DNA of 64,000 nt from Anthostomella pinea (Eukaryota > Ascomycota > Sordariomycetes > Xylariales > Xylariaceae), in the NCBI GenBank assembly GCA_963556695.1, contig CAUWAG010000019.1, forward strand, positions 1,116,001 through 1,180,000. Reading direction: 5' to 3'. Both the position numbers and the translations under genes were made by a program. The number at the start of each line of letters is the position of its first letter. Positions within the stretch are counted from its first letter, which is position 1. The notes below the pieces were generated by a model that did not search any database, was not told where the DNA came from, and saw nothing but the letters and a program-made list of their open reading frames with translations. Of the stretch, positions 39,816 to 50,896 are shown in pieces.

Positions 39816-42387
39816 ATATTTAATAACTTAGATTTAATTAACTTTGAATTTGATTCAATGAACCTGATTAAATAAGTTGAAAATATATTCATTCAAAGTT
39901 AAGTAAGTGTTTAAATGACTTTTAAATTACTAAAGCGTAACTTATTCAAGTAAGAGCATTAATAAGACATTTAAATGTAAAGTATTTTATAATTATGCTT
40001 TATAATACGATTGATTTTAATTTAATAACATTTGTTTCTTAAAATATAGATCCTTAAAATCAATAAGACCTTATTTATATATATACATGTATAAAAACAA
40101 ATTAAAAGATAATGGAAATAACATAGATTTCTAATTTTCAAATAATACTGGTAATATTATATAAATTATTTTAAAATTAAATCAATCTTATAAAGCCTTT
40201 CTTACGTTTCAAATATTTATAATTACTATGGTTTGTATATATTTGGTATTAGTCTGAAAGTTGGATATAAAGGCCTGATTTTAATAAAATAAAACTGCCA
40301 TTAAAAGAGATTAATAATAAGATATTTATACGATTTAAAATATATGATAAAGGTTTTCCAATATAAAAATTTACAGCTTTCTGGTATTTGGAGCTATGAC
40401 AGCTTAAAATAACGAAAAGATACCCATGTTTTAATAATTGTCACGGGGCAGCTTAGAGACTAGGACGAAAGTGCCCATCAATATCTCCAATTGTACAAAA
40501 ATACTTTGGTGAAGAAGGGAAGAGAGATCTGTAGCACCAGCCAAATCCGGTGGGGTGATAGATCCCAAATATCGACCCTCAATTATCTATCCATCTGTGT
40601 AGTAGAGCAACGTGTCCACCCCACCAAACCACCTGATGGGTGTCAGATCCATCACAATAGTAAACATAAATTCGTTAAGTTTTTTAAGCTTTTTAAACTC
40701 TTTAAAGTTTTTTATAATCAGAATGTTCAATAATAAGCACCTTTAAAACATAAACTTTCAATTAATAAAACAAAAATCTTATTAAAGTAGAGTATTCAAA
40801 TTTTTGTAAATATTTAATTAGTATTTTAGTTTTGAAGATTAGCTTTTCAAAGGCTTAAAAGCCGTAATTAGGTTTAAATTATTGATTCATTGCTAGGATT
40901 TATAGTATACTTTAATATATATATAAAAATTTGGTTAAACTCATAATAATACTGAATAATATTACGAATTTAAAGTTCATATAAATAATATTCATAACGG
41001 TAAAAACATATGGTATTCTTCCGTTACATATATATATATATATACATATTATTAAACTAAACAATATTTAAGAAGTATAGCTAGAAACTATATTTTGAAT
41101 ATAAGTTTAATGAATTGTAATAATATAATATAACTTTAATTTAATATATATAACGTAAAAAGAAGAAAAGAAAAATTTCGATAGCTTTTTAAATATTGAA
41201 ATATTCGCAAAACCTTTCAACTTTTTAATATAAGACAGGTATAACATTTAGCAAGATTCGTTAAAATAATAAAATTAGTAAGTAAACAACGCCTTTAAAA
41301 TTATAAACATTACTTATTGTTAAATACTGTTTATATATATAACGATATCTTTTACATTCTTAATAAGCTAATAAGCTTAAAAATAAGATCTTTTTTTTTA
41401 ATCTTATTATAAATTAGCCTATAACTAGCTGTTGTATAAAAATTATATATTTCTTTTTTAAAGTAAGATAAATATTAATTTTCAAGTAGTTGATTTTCAT
41501 AGGACTAAGGTTTTAAATGCCGTAGCTTTTACATTCTCGTACGACATCTTAATTGTAAACGACTTTCTAACAAATAGATTTAAAATTTTCCTTGTTATTT
41601 CTTTTAGTTTGAAGTATTTAAATGCTATAGTTTATAATAAATTCATATATGAATTTTATTAAAGCATCTCGTAACGTATAAAAAGGTTTGCTTTACAGTT
41701 TATTATCAAGCGAGTTAAGGATAACGTTAAAATTATTATGAATAATAGAATCGCACTTTAAATTAAGTATTAAAATCGATATAAACCCTTTTCGCCGTAT
41801 TTATTTACGCGCTCATATATATATATATATTTATATATTATAAAGGGCTATAATTATTTTTATATTGTCAAAAGTTTTAACGCATAACAAACTCCATTAT
41901 AAGTATAAGACCTATTCTAATTACCAGGCTTTAATTAGCATAATCTTGAATAACCATAAGTATATTAGTTTAATAATAAAAGGCATATTGCCCTTTTAAT
42001 TAAGCTCGGTTTAAACTAACCATGCATTAAAAATAATAAGAAATATTCAAGGTTATTAAAAATCAAAAAATCTCGTATTTACGTAATTAAATGCTTGGAT
42101 GAAAAACTACGTTAATATATTATTAAAGAAATGTCCCAACTTTAAAATAAATAAATATTCGTAAGAATTACTATACATTAACTACGTTAATAATAACTAT
42201 CACCTCAAAGTAATAACTCGTATACTTAGTTGATTAAATGAATATTAACGAAATATAATAGCATTATATAGAAAAACAAATATAGTCGAAATAATAAACC
42301 TATTTTATTAATATATTAAACTAATAATCAAGGCTTTAAAATGGTAAATTTATAAAATAATCAATAAGCTTTGAAAGTTATATATAG
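39816..42387. other. AT-rich RIP-degraded block, right part
   Basis: No gene seen. Composition is as in the rest of the block. It includes TA dinucleotide-rich tracts (for example around 41030 and 41815) and one GC-richer island at 40439-40656. Confidence 0.8.
40439..40656. mobile_element. Putative solo LTR C, 218 bp
   Basis: A GC-balanced island from TGTCACGGGGC to GATCCATCACA. The flanking pentamers ATAAT and ATAGT differ only by one G/A transition, the change RIP would make, so a 5-bp target duplication is plausible. The ends resemble those of island D (TGTCACG). No internal domain or primer-binding site is seen, so it is a solo LTR rather than a full element. Confidence 0.6.
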
Positions 42388-42580
42388 TGTCACGATGCCT
42401 GCGGCGGTGTGTTGCAACCTGGGATTGATTACGAAAATAACAAGGTAAGAAAGGAAAAGGAAGCCAGCAAGGTGGTGTGCGCAGCACACACGTTAAGTGG
42501 TGGTCCCGTTCCTTCCTTATCTAATCTACACGTAACCTGGTGGGTCACCTGACCAGGGACCAGGTGGGTGGACCGTTACA
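42388..42580. mobile_element. Putative solo LTR D, 193 bp
   Basis: A GC-balanced island from TGTCACGATGCC to GGACCGTTACA, flanked by an exact 5-bp duplication TATAG (42383-42387 and 42581-42585). TG...CA ends, a 5-bp duplication and about 200 bp of length fit a solo LTR. It is an inverted homologue of island A at 32139-32334. It lies at the right edge of the RIPed block, about 0.34 kb from the stop codon of the AA9 gene. Confidence 0.7.
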
Positions 42581-42585
42581 TATAG

Positions 42586-42921
42586 TATAAAAAGCTAGTA
42601 GATGTTTTTATACAATCGTAAAAAGCCCGTAATCGTTATTTTTAAAAAACCCTTTATATAATAAAACGATTTAATATTATATTTAAAATGTATTAATCAT
42701 TTATATCTATTTATTATTCAGTATTGTATTTAAACCCCCATTTTAATTTAACATTCCTAAGTTATATAATATTATTAATACTGATTTAAACAACCTTTAA
42801 GAAACCAAGGGTTTTATATAGTGTTACTGCAATTTGAATCTCCCTAAATCCGGACCACCGGGCTTTTACCAGCCAGCCAGCCTTGTCTTTAGTAATATTT
42901 CCTTGCTTTAGCTGTCATGCT
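42586..42921. other. Boundary between AT-rich block and gene space
   Basis: Sequence up to about 42840 is still AT-rich; beyond it composition becomes that of normal genes. The AA9 gene ends at 42922, so its 3' untranslated region probably lies in this transition. No other feature is seen. Confidence 0.75.
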
Positions 42922-43741
42922 TCATGCAGTCCAGACGTCGGGGCCGGGAATCGTGTAGCTGGTGAACGCGGTGTAGAGGCTGAACAGGATGCCCGGGTCA
43001 GCCGAGCTGTAGAAGTCGGTAGCCGGCTCACCAGCGGGCAAGGCAGTAGATCCACTGCCACCGACCTGGATGTTGAGACACTGAGGGTAGCTTTGGGCAC
43101 CGTTCGCACTTGCAGCGCTGTGTAGTGCAATGATCTCGTGGCGGAGAACGTAGTTTCCCGCTGCCAGACTGCCGGGGATGATGACATCGGCGGTGAAATT
43201 GTTGGCGATCAGGGTGTCGGTGGCCCAGGTGCCCGGGTTGCTACCAGACAGGAGGCCGGCTTCGGAGATCTTGGTGAATGAAAGGCCGTCGGCGGTGGCG
43301 GCGGTACATTCGCCTGCGGACTGGGTCAGTATTGGATCAGGCGCGCGGGGGAGATGGGGCGAAGGGGCTTGACGACATACCGCTGCACTCTGCCAGGTAG
43401 TTCAGAACAGGGCCGTGGTGAGTGTCAGGCCATGTGTTCCAATACAGCGTCAATGTATCACCAGCACTGGCCGTGATGTACGTCTCCCCGGGAGTTGCGC
43501 TCTTGTGGCAGGCGATGTCGTTTGTGTCGTAAGCATCAGGTGAAACGAAACCGTTGTCCTGGTTCAAGGCTTTCCAGCCCGGCGTATCGGGCGCGGTACC
43601 CTCTGGCTGGTAGTACCAGTTCGGATTGCTCCCATCGACCCAGCTGCCGCCGTTGACGGTTACGCCAGACACGTATCCGTGGGCGGCGGCGAGCTGGATC
43701 AGAGGCGCGGCGAAAGCTGCAATCGACAACGAGGAAGGCAT
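42922..43741 (-). CDS. AA9 lytic polysaccharide monooxygenase (secreted)
   Basis: Copper enzyme that oxidatively cleaves cellulose and related beta-glucans outside the cell. Two exons, 43741-43381 and 43313-42922, with a 67-bp GT-AG intron, give 250 residues. Residues 1-20 form a signal peptide, placing His21 at the mature N terminus (AAA/HGYVSG), as the copper histidine brace requires. The second brace histidine lies in THHGPV (His108/109). The second-sphere His179 (LRHEIIALH) and the Q-x-Y pair Gln194/Tyr196 (QSYPQC) complete the AA9 active site. The protein ends GPDVWTA, with no cellulose-binding module. Size is normal for a single-domain AA9. A TATA-like box lies about 115 bp upstream. 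It is the gene nearest the RIPed block yet shows no damage. Splice sites are read by eye. Confidence 0.95.
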
Positions 43742-43857
43742 GACGAGCTAGTGAACGGCTGGCACTGTATGAAGAGAAGGGTACGTGAGGTAGGCGAGTG
43801 GGTAAATGGGTGAGAGAATACCCATAGTGCCAGTAGGTCACCCTGCCGCTCGCTGCG

Positions 43858-43866
43858 TATATATAC
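43858..43866 (-). promoter_or_regulatory. TATA-like box of the AA9 gene
   Basis: An alternating TATATATA-type motif on the minus strand about 115 bp before the AA9 start codon. It is the only such motif in the GC-rich sequence just upstream. Confidence 0.5.
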
Positions 43867-45220
43867 ACTGCCGGACCACATACAGCTTGTGGGAAAGCCG
43901 AGCATCAGGCCCATGTCAATCGTTCACCTTCCGAAGCATCGACGGGATGCCACTGACCGTCTGGGGCGGCTGGCTGTGAATGGATTGGATGGAGTGAGTG
44001 GAAGATCTGGGTTGGTTGCTCATGTCCGGCGGCCGGGCAAGGAGCGCCATAGTCCGCATTGCCCGAAATGGCAACTCCAGCACCGGGGCTGTGTTTACTA
44101 CACGGCGCCTGTCGTAATTCCGCGTGCCTTTGCGAGCCTGGCATTGGCTCGTGATCCTGGTTTGCGCACAACGGCGGCCAGAAATGCGCCTATCAGTTCC
44201 CAGGTCGGTCCTCTAACTTCAAAGAAGACCACGCGGCAGAGTGCTGGTGTAATGCGGCCTGGTGGACGTAGCTACCAAGACGCTTGCCGGCCTCGATCGG
44301 GCGAAGTGCGGTTCACAATAAGGTGAACAGCCATACGTGTATTCGGTAGACATCGGCCTCTACTGACTCTGCCTCGGAGTATGATCGAGTTGCGCTGTGC
44401 TTTCTGCGGTGACAGTCAGGCGTGAATCAACGGCTCCCGACATGGCATCCCAATTTGCAGTTCTCACTCCAGGGTCTTGGTCACCGCGTCTCGTACCGGC
44501 TCGTGCCCTGCCTCTTGGTGACTTGATGAACACCACGACGGTGGCACCAAGGTTGGACGTCGAGGTCACTTACTGCCCTTTTCATTGACTTCGCGCCGTC
44601 GGCGGCTACTCTCCGTCCAGTGTGCACACGAGGCCGATATGTTAACTGCTGCTCGATTACCATGGAAAGGTCAGGCACCCTTGGTTACCAACCGTAACCC
44701 GTCTTTCGTGTGAGTCGACATCACCTCAGTTTGAAAACCATAGCTGCCTTGAGTAACAAGAGACATCCGTTCGTGGTTCTGCTACACGGCAATAAAACAG
44801 AGATTCGGAGGCTCGCTTACTCGAGAGCTTTTGTTGAACGTCGTTAATGTGATTAGATCTTATACGAGGTGACCATTTCGTCGTGTGACGCTACATGCCT
44901 ACCGGCCGTACCTGGTTAGGCCCCTGAAGTTCGAACAGCGCTTCGTGTTCCACAGTACTTGGATCGTGGCATGGTCGCCCTGCCTCGACCAAGCATCGAG
45001 TGCATTATCCCAGGTGGACAGTTGGTGCAAGTTCCCGGAACGTCTTTGTGAAGCAGTTGAACATGAGCGAAGTTGTGAATCCAGGCACCCGTTGTTTCTT
45101 ACTGTTCGTATGCGTAAATGATCAGGGCGAGACTGCATACCTCGTGAAAGGCAATATTGGTCTCGGAAGAAGCAACTGGTTTGCACGATGGAGATTGCCG
45201 GATCGAAACACCGACTTCTC

Positions 45221-45227
45221 TATATAA
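45221..45227 (+). promoter_or_regulatory. TATA box of the lectin gene
   Basis: TATATAAAG, a good TATA-box match, 118 bp upstream of the lectin ATG in GC-richer DNA. Confidence 0.6.
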
Positions 45228-45338
45228 AGCCCCTATTCTCCTGAAAATGGTTGGTTCCAAACTACACAACCAACAAACCTGCCTGACTTACATTTGCTGC
45301 GAGTTCTGCTTCTCACTCAACACGATCAATCATACATA

Positions 45339-46024
45339 ATGGGTTTCAATAATCCCGGAGTCTACGAGATCAGGCCGTACCAGGCACCCGGTCTGAGCGC
45401 CAACTCCTGGGTTGGTGGTCTGGAAGCTGGTGCAGTGGTCAAGACCTAGTAAGTTCCCACGCGATGGCGCGACGGATTGCAATCTACCATGGGAGCCCTT
45501 GACCAGTCGATACTAATACCTGGTGTCCAAGTGCCCGAAGTTCACCTCCTACCGACAATGCCCTGTGGCAGGTGGCTCTCGTCGCGGGCTCCGGCAGCTC
45601 TGCCGAGTACCTGATCATCAACGTGCACTCGGGCTATTTCCTCACGGCCACGGGTCAGCTCTGCCTTGCCTTCTCCGCGCAGCTCATAACTCCCAGGTTG
45701 ACCGGTATTTAAATCGCAGCCGACGGCACTGTCACGTCCACGCCGCAGATTTCGCCGAGAGACGCTTCGTGCCACTGGACAATCACATCGACTCCAACCC
45801 ATGGCTACGACGTGTACAAGTGAGTGTTTTGGGTTGTTCTGAGCCACCACTACCCCATCATCAAGTGGCTGACTTGGGTATGGGACACTAGGGTCAACAA
45901 CAAGGTGTCCAGCCGCGGTCCGCTGAACGTCGCAGGCAGCTCACTCGACGCCGGGGCCGACATTGGCGTCTATGGCAACCCAGGTGACGGCGATAACTGC
46001 AAGTGGTATTTCGAGCCAAAGTAA
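45339..46024 (+). CDS. Small ricin-type beta-trefoil lectin
   Basis: A carbohydrate-binding protein of 154 residues made of one beta-trefoil. Four exons (45339-45448, 45532-45653, 45720-45819, 45892-46024) are separated by introns of 83, 66 and 72 bp, with donors GTAAGT, GTCAGC and GTGAGT. The first intron has a textbook branch site (TACTAAT at 45511). The start MGFNNPGVYEIRPY and three tryptophan-centred strands (ALWQV, CHWTI, CKWYFEP) mark the three trefoil repeats. There is no signal peptide, so it is probably cytoplasmic, as for many small fungal fruiting-body and defence lectins (family knowledge). No catalytic or second domain is attached. Sugar specificity cannot be read. Without splicing, in-frame stops (TAG in intron 1, TAA in intron 2) would break the frame, which supports the model. 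Confidence 0.82.
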
Positions 46025-46798
46025 TCCGTCGTAATCCGTCGGTTATCTTTGGGGGCGGAGGACGCGTTTGGTATGTGGTCATCGCGAACCGGGATGGCTG
46101 GTTGTCACCTTCGAGGTTTCCAGGACCATCCCGAGTTGGCGCCGGCTTGTTGTATCATCTAGGATAGAGAAAAACAGTGGAAATCAGATTTCATTCGCTG
46201 GTTCGTCAGATATCGGCACCCTCGAACGTGCTGGCGGGAGTGAAAACCCGAGGGATGAGCTGCGACTTGGATGACAAATCAACCACCATCCCCTAATCCG
46301 TCTCGGTAGCAGATTAGGTTCTGGCCACCACGGAGCGCTCGTCCTTGTGGAGTAAAGGACCGACCTCAATGGATATGTCGATGGCCGTGAATGTCTTCGG
46401 AGGGTGATAGTTGGCTCAAAATTTCCGACCCAGTATAGCTCCTTTGCCGCGGTTCGCGCCCTATCGTTGGTGCCAGAAGCCGTGTCGTGGACACAGCATG
46501 TGCCCGCGTTGGCTTCATACATACGAGTGTGCGACAAAGCAGCGCTCATTGGGTTGGTGGATCATGGAGGACTGTGTTGCGTGCTAAACAACATGATTGC
46601 GTGATCTCCGAATCGCGCCCCGAATCGCACGACATCTCTCGCGGGGATTTCTCCTCGTTGCTTTCGTCAGGATGCGAGTTAAATAGAGAGGGGAACCCTA
46701 CACGACCCCCGACTCTCTCGCCATTATCTTCCTGAACTCCAGGTACGCCTTGAACCCTCGTTAGACTTTCTCCTCTACATTCAGTTAATCACAGCACC
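46025..46798. other. Intergenic region, lectin / dioxygenase
   Basis: About 0.77 kb holding the lectin 3' end and the dioxygenase promoter. CT-rich stretches lie shortly before 46799. No further gene is seen; overlapping open frames on both strands look like chance. Confidence 0.6.
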
Positions 46799-48021
46799 AT
46801 GGCCCCAGCAGTTACCTTGGATGAAGCGGCGCACACGCTGCCCTCCCGTGCGGGCAAGGCAGCCACCTATCCGCAACCCCTGAAGCTCACGGGGGCCCTG
46901 GATGAGTTTGCTTATGAAGACGCGACCCCCGTGATTGGCCGAGAGTATCGCAATGTCAATATTGTTGACGACTTACTCCATGCTGGAAATGCCGATGAGC
47001 GGCTTCGCGATCTTGCCATCACTAGTGTGTGCTCCCCCAAAATGCGGAATCAGAACGCTGCTGGCACTAATGGCCTCCCACAGTCTCCCAGAGGGGTGTC
47101 GTGTTCTTTCGTGCCCAGGGAAACCTCACCGACGATCTGCAAAAGCGACTGGTCCATCGACTCGGCCAGTTGACAGGCAAGCCAGATGCCTCGACACTGC
47201 ATATCCACCCCATCCTGAACAGCACGTCCGAGTTCGGGGTAGGCGACAACCAGATCAGCACCATCAGCTCGCTACAGAGGAAGGCGCTCCTCAAAGCCGG
47301 AGGCCAGGTGGATAAGAGGCGGAACGACGCTGCACTGTGGCACTCGGATATCCAGTTCGAACCCGTGCCGGCTGATTACACTTCGCTTCGCCTCACCAAG
47401 CTTCCCACGACTGGAGGGGATACGCTGTGGGCCTCGGGATACGATATCCTCGACAGGTTCTCGAAGCCCTACCAAAGGTTCTTCGAGGGCTTGTCGGCCA
47501 CCTTTGTGGGCCAAGGCTTCCTCGACGCCGCCGCCGCAAGGCCCGACAAGGTCCAGATATATGAAGAGCCAAGGGGAAACCCATCCAACGTGGGGAGAGA
47601 GCTGCAGGCGACTCATCCCGTGGTGAGGACGAACCCAGTGACTGGCTGGAAGAGCCTCTTTGCGCTTGGCCCATTTCCCAAGTATATCAACGGCCTGACG
47701 GCCCAGGAGTCGTCGGAGCTCCTGGGTACATTCAAGCAAACCATCACCGAGAACCACGACTTGCAGGTCCGTTTCAAGTGGAGGAACAAGAACGATATCG
47801 GTAAGGTCCCATTCCAGACGCCGTAGCCGAGCTCACCGGTCTGACACGAGACAGCTATCTGGGATAACCGAAGCGCATTCCATTCGGCAACGTTTGACTT
47901 TGAGGGTCTTGGGGAGCGATTTGGAAACCGTGCTGTTGGTATCGGAGAAGCACCATTTCTCAACCCCAACAGCAAGTCCAAGGCCGAATCGCTGAGCCAC
48001 GCAGACGAGACTGTCCCTTGA
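46799..48021 (+). CDS. TauD/TfdA-type 2-oxoglutarate dioxygenase
   Basis: An Fe(II)/2-oxoglutarate dioxygenase of the taurine/sulfonate dioxygenase family, which in fungi releases sulfite from alkyl sulfonates as a sulfur source (family knowledge). Three exons (46799-47024, 47084-47800, 47855-48021) with introns of 59 and 54 bp give 369 residues. The iron facial triad is His162 and Asp164 (WHSDIQFEP) plus His324 (AFHSATFDF). Arg336/Arg340 in RFGNRAV are placed to bind the 2-oxoglutarate carboxylate. GGDTLWASGY and the LGPFPKYINGL region are typical of the fungal branch. The start ATG has a good context (CACCATGG). No targeting signal is evident, so a cytosolic enzyme is likely. Substrate is not certain: it could be taurine, another sulfonate, or a different acid. 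Confidence 0.92.
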
Positions 48022-48854
48022 CTCACCAGCGAGGATGGTATGTAAGCTACTCACATACATCATCGAGTCACCTGATTGAGGGACCGCTGCGTGTGCATAT
48101 TCATATTTCAGAGGTCTCGATTCGTTTCGCGTCGAAAGCTGTGATGCCCATGTGCAAAGGTTCCAAAACTGTATTGTTCAATACTGAGTAAGGAGTCGAG
48201 AAAATTAGACTTGCTCAACAGATGCAACACCTGTCCACCACCGGTTAATCACGGAACATGACGTCTTCACTTCTTGATGAATCGAATACCGGGTCCTGCT
48301 CCTGGTCAAGGTCGCCGCCATGATAGAGTAAAAATCATTTAGTGGTGGCCACGAATCGTTGGAGTGACACGAATCCAAGCACATGCAGGCGGCCTGGTGA
48401 CTTGTGCCCAACAATGACCTTCCGTTGTGATAATAAGGATTACAGCCGTCGTGCTTTGAAGTGACTCAATTGCGTTTCAGAGTGTCAGAAAGGGGTCACC
48501 GTCTTGCTTTACGCTTGATTCGATGGGTATCTATCTGCAGGGCGCGGATCAAGTGTTCAGCTGCGACAGAGACATGAAACCTCGTCCTATCTCTGACGAA
48601 GGCAATCTTGCTAGCTTTGAGATGAAGACACGAGTTAATCGCGCGAGCTCCCCCTGGAAAAATATGTACATGGTCAAGTGTCCGAGCAGTGAAGCCAAGG
48701 CTTGGGAGATATCAGAGTTGAATGCTCTATACTATAGCAAAGGGTATGTAACATTAACATCAATCGTGCGGCATTATCTACATTGGCGGCAATCATGCTC
48801 CGACCGGCGTCCAACAAACACATTTTTACGCATTCGTAGTCATTAAGCGTAGCA
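48022..48854. other. Intergenic region between convergent genes
   Basis: About 0.83 kb between the 3' ends of the dioxygenase and coiled-coil genes. A 107-codon plus-strand frame (48523-48846) has no recognisable domain and lies in terminator territory, so it is not called. Confidence 0.55.
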
Positions 48855-50896
48855 TTAAGCGGCGGGGGCCTCCTCGGTGGCTGCTGTTGACGCTTCCGCC
48901 TCGGTAGGCTCTGTTAAGGTTTTCGTCTCGGTGGCCTTTGTCTTTAGCTCCTCCAGCTGTTGGGCCAGGGCCTTCTTCTCGCCCTCGAGCCGCTCAACGC
49001 TGGCCTGTAGGTCTGACTTCGACTGCTGGTCCTGCTCCTTGTCCGACTCGAGCGCGGCAACCTTGGATTCCAGCGTCGTCTTTTCCTGTCTGCGTGTCAG
49101 CTGTCGGTGGCCAGGTTGAGGGGAAGCTATATCGGTGGTCCAGAACTTACGCTGCGTGCAGCCTCCAGGTCCTTCTCGGCCGTGGCCACCTTGCGCTCGG
49201 CCTCCTCGCCGTGCGCGCGCAGGCTCGTCAGTTCGGTCGACTGCTCATCGTACCGAGTGCGAGACTGGGTCGTCTCGTCCTGGGCAGACTGGAGCTTCTC
49301 CCGCAACTCTGTGGCCTCCTGTGTAGCCTTGTCGGCCTCGGCTTCGAGCTTCTTGCGGCTATCCTCCAGCTCGGCCAGGTCCTTTTCGGCCTTGGACTTG
49401 TCGGCTCGGACCTGTTCCAGCTCCGTCTCGTGTGCCTTCTTGAGGGACGTTCTCTTGTCCTCGGAGTCCTTGACGTGCGACTCGTGGGTGGCCTGCAGAG
49501 TCTCGAGCTTCTCCCGCCCCTCGGTGGCCTCCTTCTTGGCTGCGTCAGCTTCCTTAGACAGGTTGTCATGCGCTCCCTCCAGGACCTGGTGCTTCTCTTG
49601 CCACTCTGCAGCTTCCTTCTTCGCAGCGTCCAACTCGGTGGCCAGGCTGTCGTGGCTGCCCTGCAGAGCATCGAGCTTCGCCCGCAACTCGGTGGCCTCC
49701 TGCTTAGTTGCTTCAGACTCCATCTTGACTGCTTCAGCCTCCTGCTTGGCTGCTTCGGCCTCCTTGGCCAGGCTATCGTAGGTGCCCTGCAAAGCGTCGA
49801 GCTTCTCTCGCAACTCGGTGGCCTCCTTCTTCGCTGCTTCAGTCTCCTCGGCCAGGCTGTCGTGCGCTCCTTGTAGAGCTTGGTGCTTCTGTTGCCATTC
49901 GGCTGCTTTCTTCTTCGCCGTCTCGGCCTCCTCGACGGTAGTCTCATGTGTCTGTTGCAGGGCTTTGTGCTTCTCCTGCCACTCAACCGACTCATGTTTT
50001 GCTGCATCAGACTCCTTGGTGAGGTTGTCGTGCTTCTGTTGCCATTCGGTGGCCGTCTGCTTCGCGGCGTCGGATTCGCTCAATAGGCTGTCGTAGGTTC
50101 CCTGCAGGGACTGGTGCTTCTCCTGCCACTCGGCGGCGTCCTTCTTGGCGGCGTCCGACTCGCTGGCGAGGCTGTCGTATGTGGCTTGCAAAGCCTGGTG
50201 CTTTGCTTGCCAGTCAGCGACCTCGTTCTGGGCGGCCTGCGACCGTTGGGCCAGCTCCTGGTGTTCCTTCTGCAGCGCGGCAAGCTTCTGCTGCTCGTCG
50301 GCGCAGGCCTGCTTGGCGGCGGTGAGCTCTTTAGCAGAAGCCTGTTTGGACTCGTCGCTGGACTGGCGGAGCTGTTCGTAGTCGGCTTGCGAGCTGGCCA
50401 GGGCATCCTTCTGCTCGTCGAGAGCCTTCTTCACCGAGGCCAGCTCATCGGTGAGGCTGGCATGGTCGGCACGGAGAGCTTCATGGCTCGTGGTGGAATT
50501 GGTGAGGTCCTGCTTCGCCGAAGCGAGCTCCTGCTCGAGAGACGTGTGCTTCTCGCCAAGGCCGGCTAGTTCCCGCCTCACGGTTGCAAGCTCGTCGTGC
50601 AGCTCGGCCTTGGCCTTCTCGTGGGTGGCGAGCTTGGACTCGAGGGTAGCCAGCTGACCTCGGGCCTTCTGCAGCTCCAGCTCACGTGCGGCGGCGTCCT
50701 GGCTGCTCTGGCTCAGCTTGCTGGTCTGGTCCTGGTTCTGGTGCTCGAGGTGGGCGACCTTCTTTCGCAAGGCGTCAGCCTCATCCTCGAGGGCGGAGAT
50801 GCGCTCGTCTCTCTCGCCAATCTTCTTCTCGATGCTTTGGCGCTCCTGCTGGGCCAGGGCTTCGCCGCCTGTCAGCGTGGATATTATGTTGCCCAT
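48855..50896 (-). CDS. Predicted N-myristoylated long coiled-coil protein
   Basis: No family is recognised. Two exons (50896-49151 and 49085-48855) with a 65-bp intron (donor GTAAGT, branch CTGAC) give 658 residues. I start at MGNIIS rather than an in-frame GTG/ATG further up, because MGNIIS is a good N-myristoylation motif (Gly2, Ser6). That would tether the protein to a membrane. From about residue 20 to 640 it is nearly all Ala/Glu/Lys/Gln/Leu heptads, a long coiled coil. Residues about 226-475 hold repeats of 28 residues with consensus EWQ-KH-AL, a D-SL and a run of AAKK. The Trp anchors and their equivalents (229, 257, 285, 306, 334, 362, 404, 432, 460) are spaced by 28, 21 or 42, always a multiple of seven. 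The tail is Glu/Thr/Ala-rich. It is probably a scaffold or spacer, but its partner is unknown. Confidence 0.88.

Larger units (their letters stand above)
43742..45338. other. Divergent intergenic region, AA9 / lectin
   Basis: About 1.6 kb between two divergently transcribed genes, so it holds both promoters. Several open frames of 60-145 codons exist on both strands but overlap each other and show no domain. I saw no conserved gene here. Confidence 0.6.

Noticed and set aside
43536..44326. Open frames overlapping the AA9 gene and its promoter on both strands
   Set aside because: They are shadows of the AA9 exon or chance frames; the AA9 frame carries the active-site residues.
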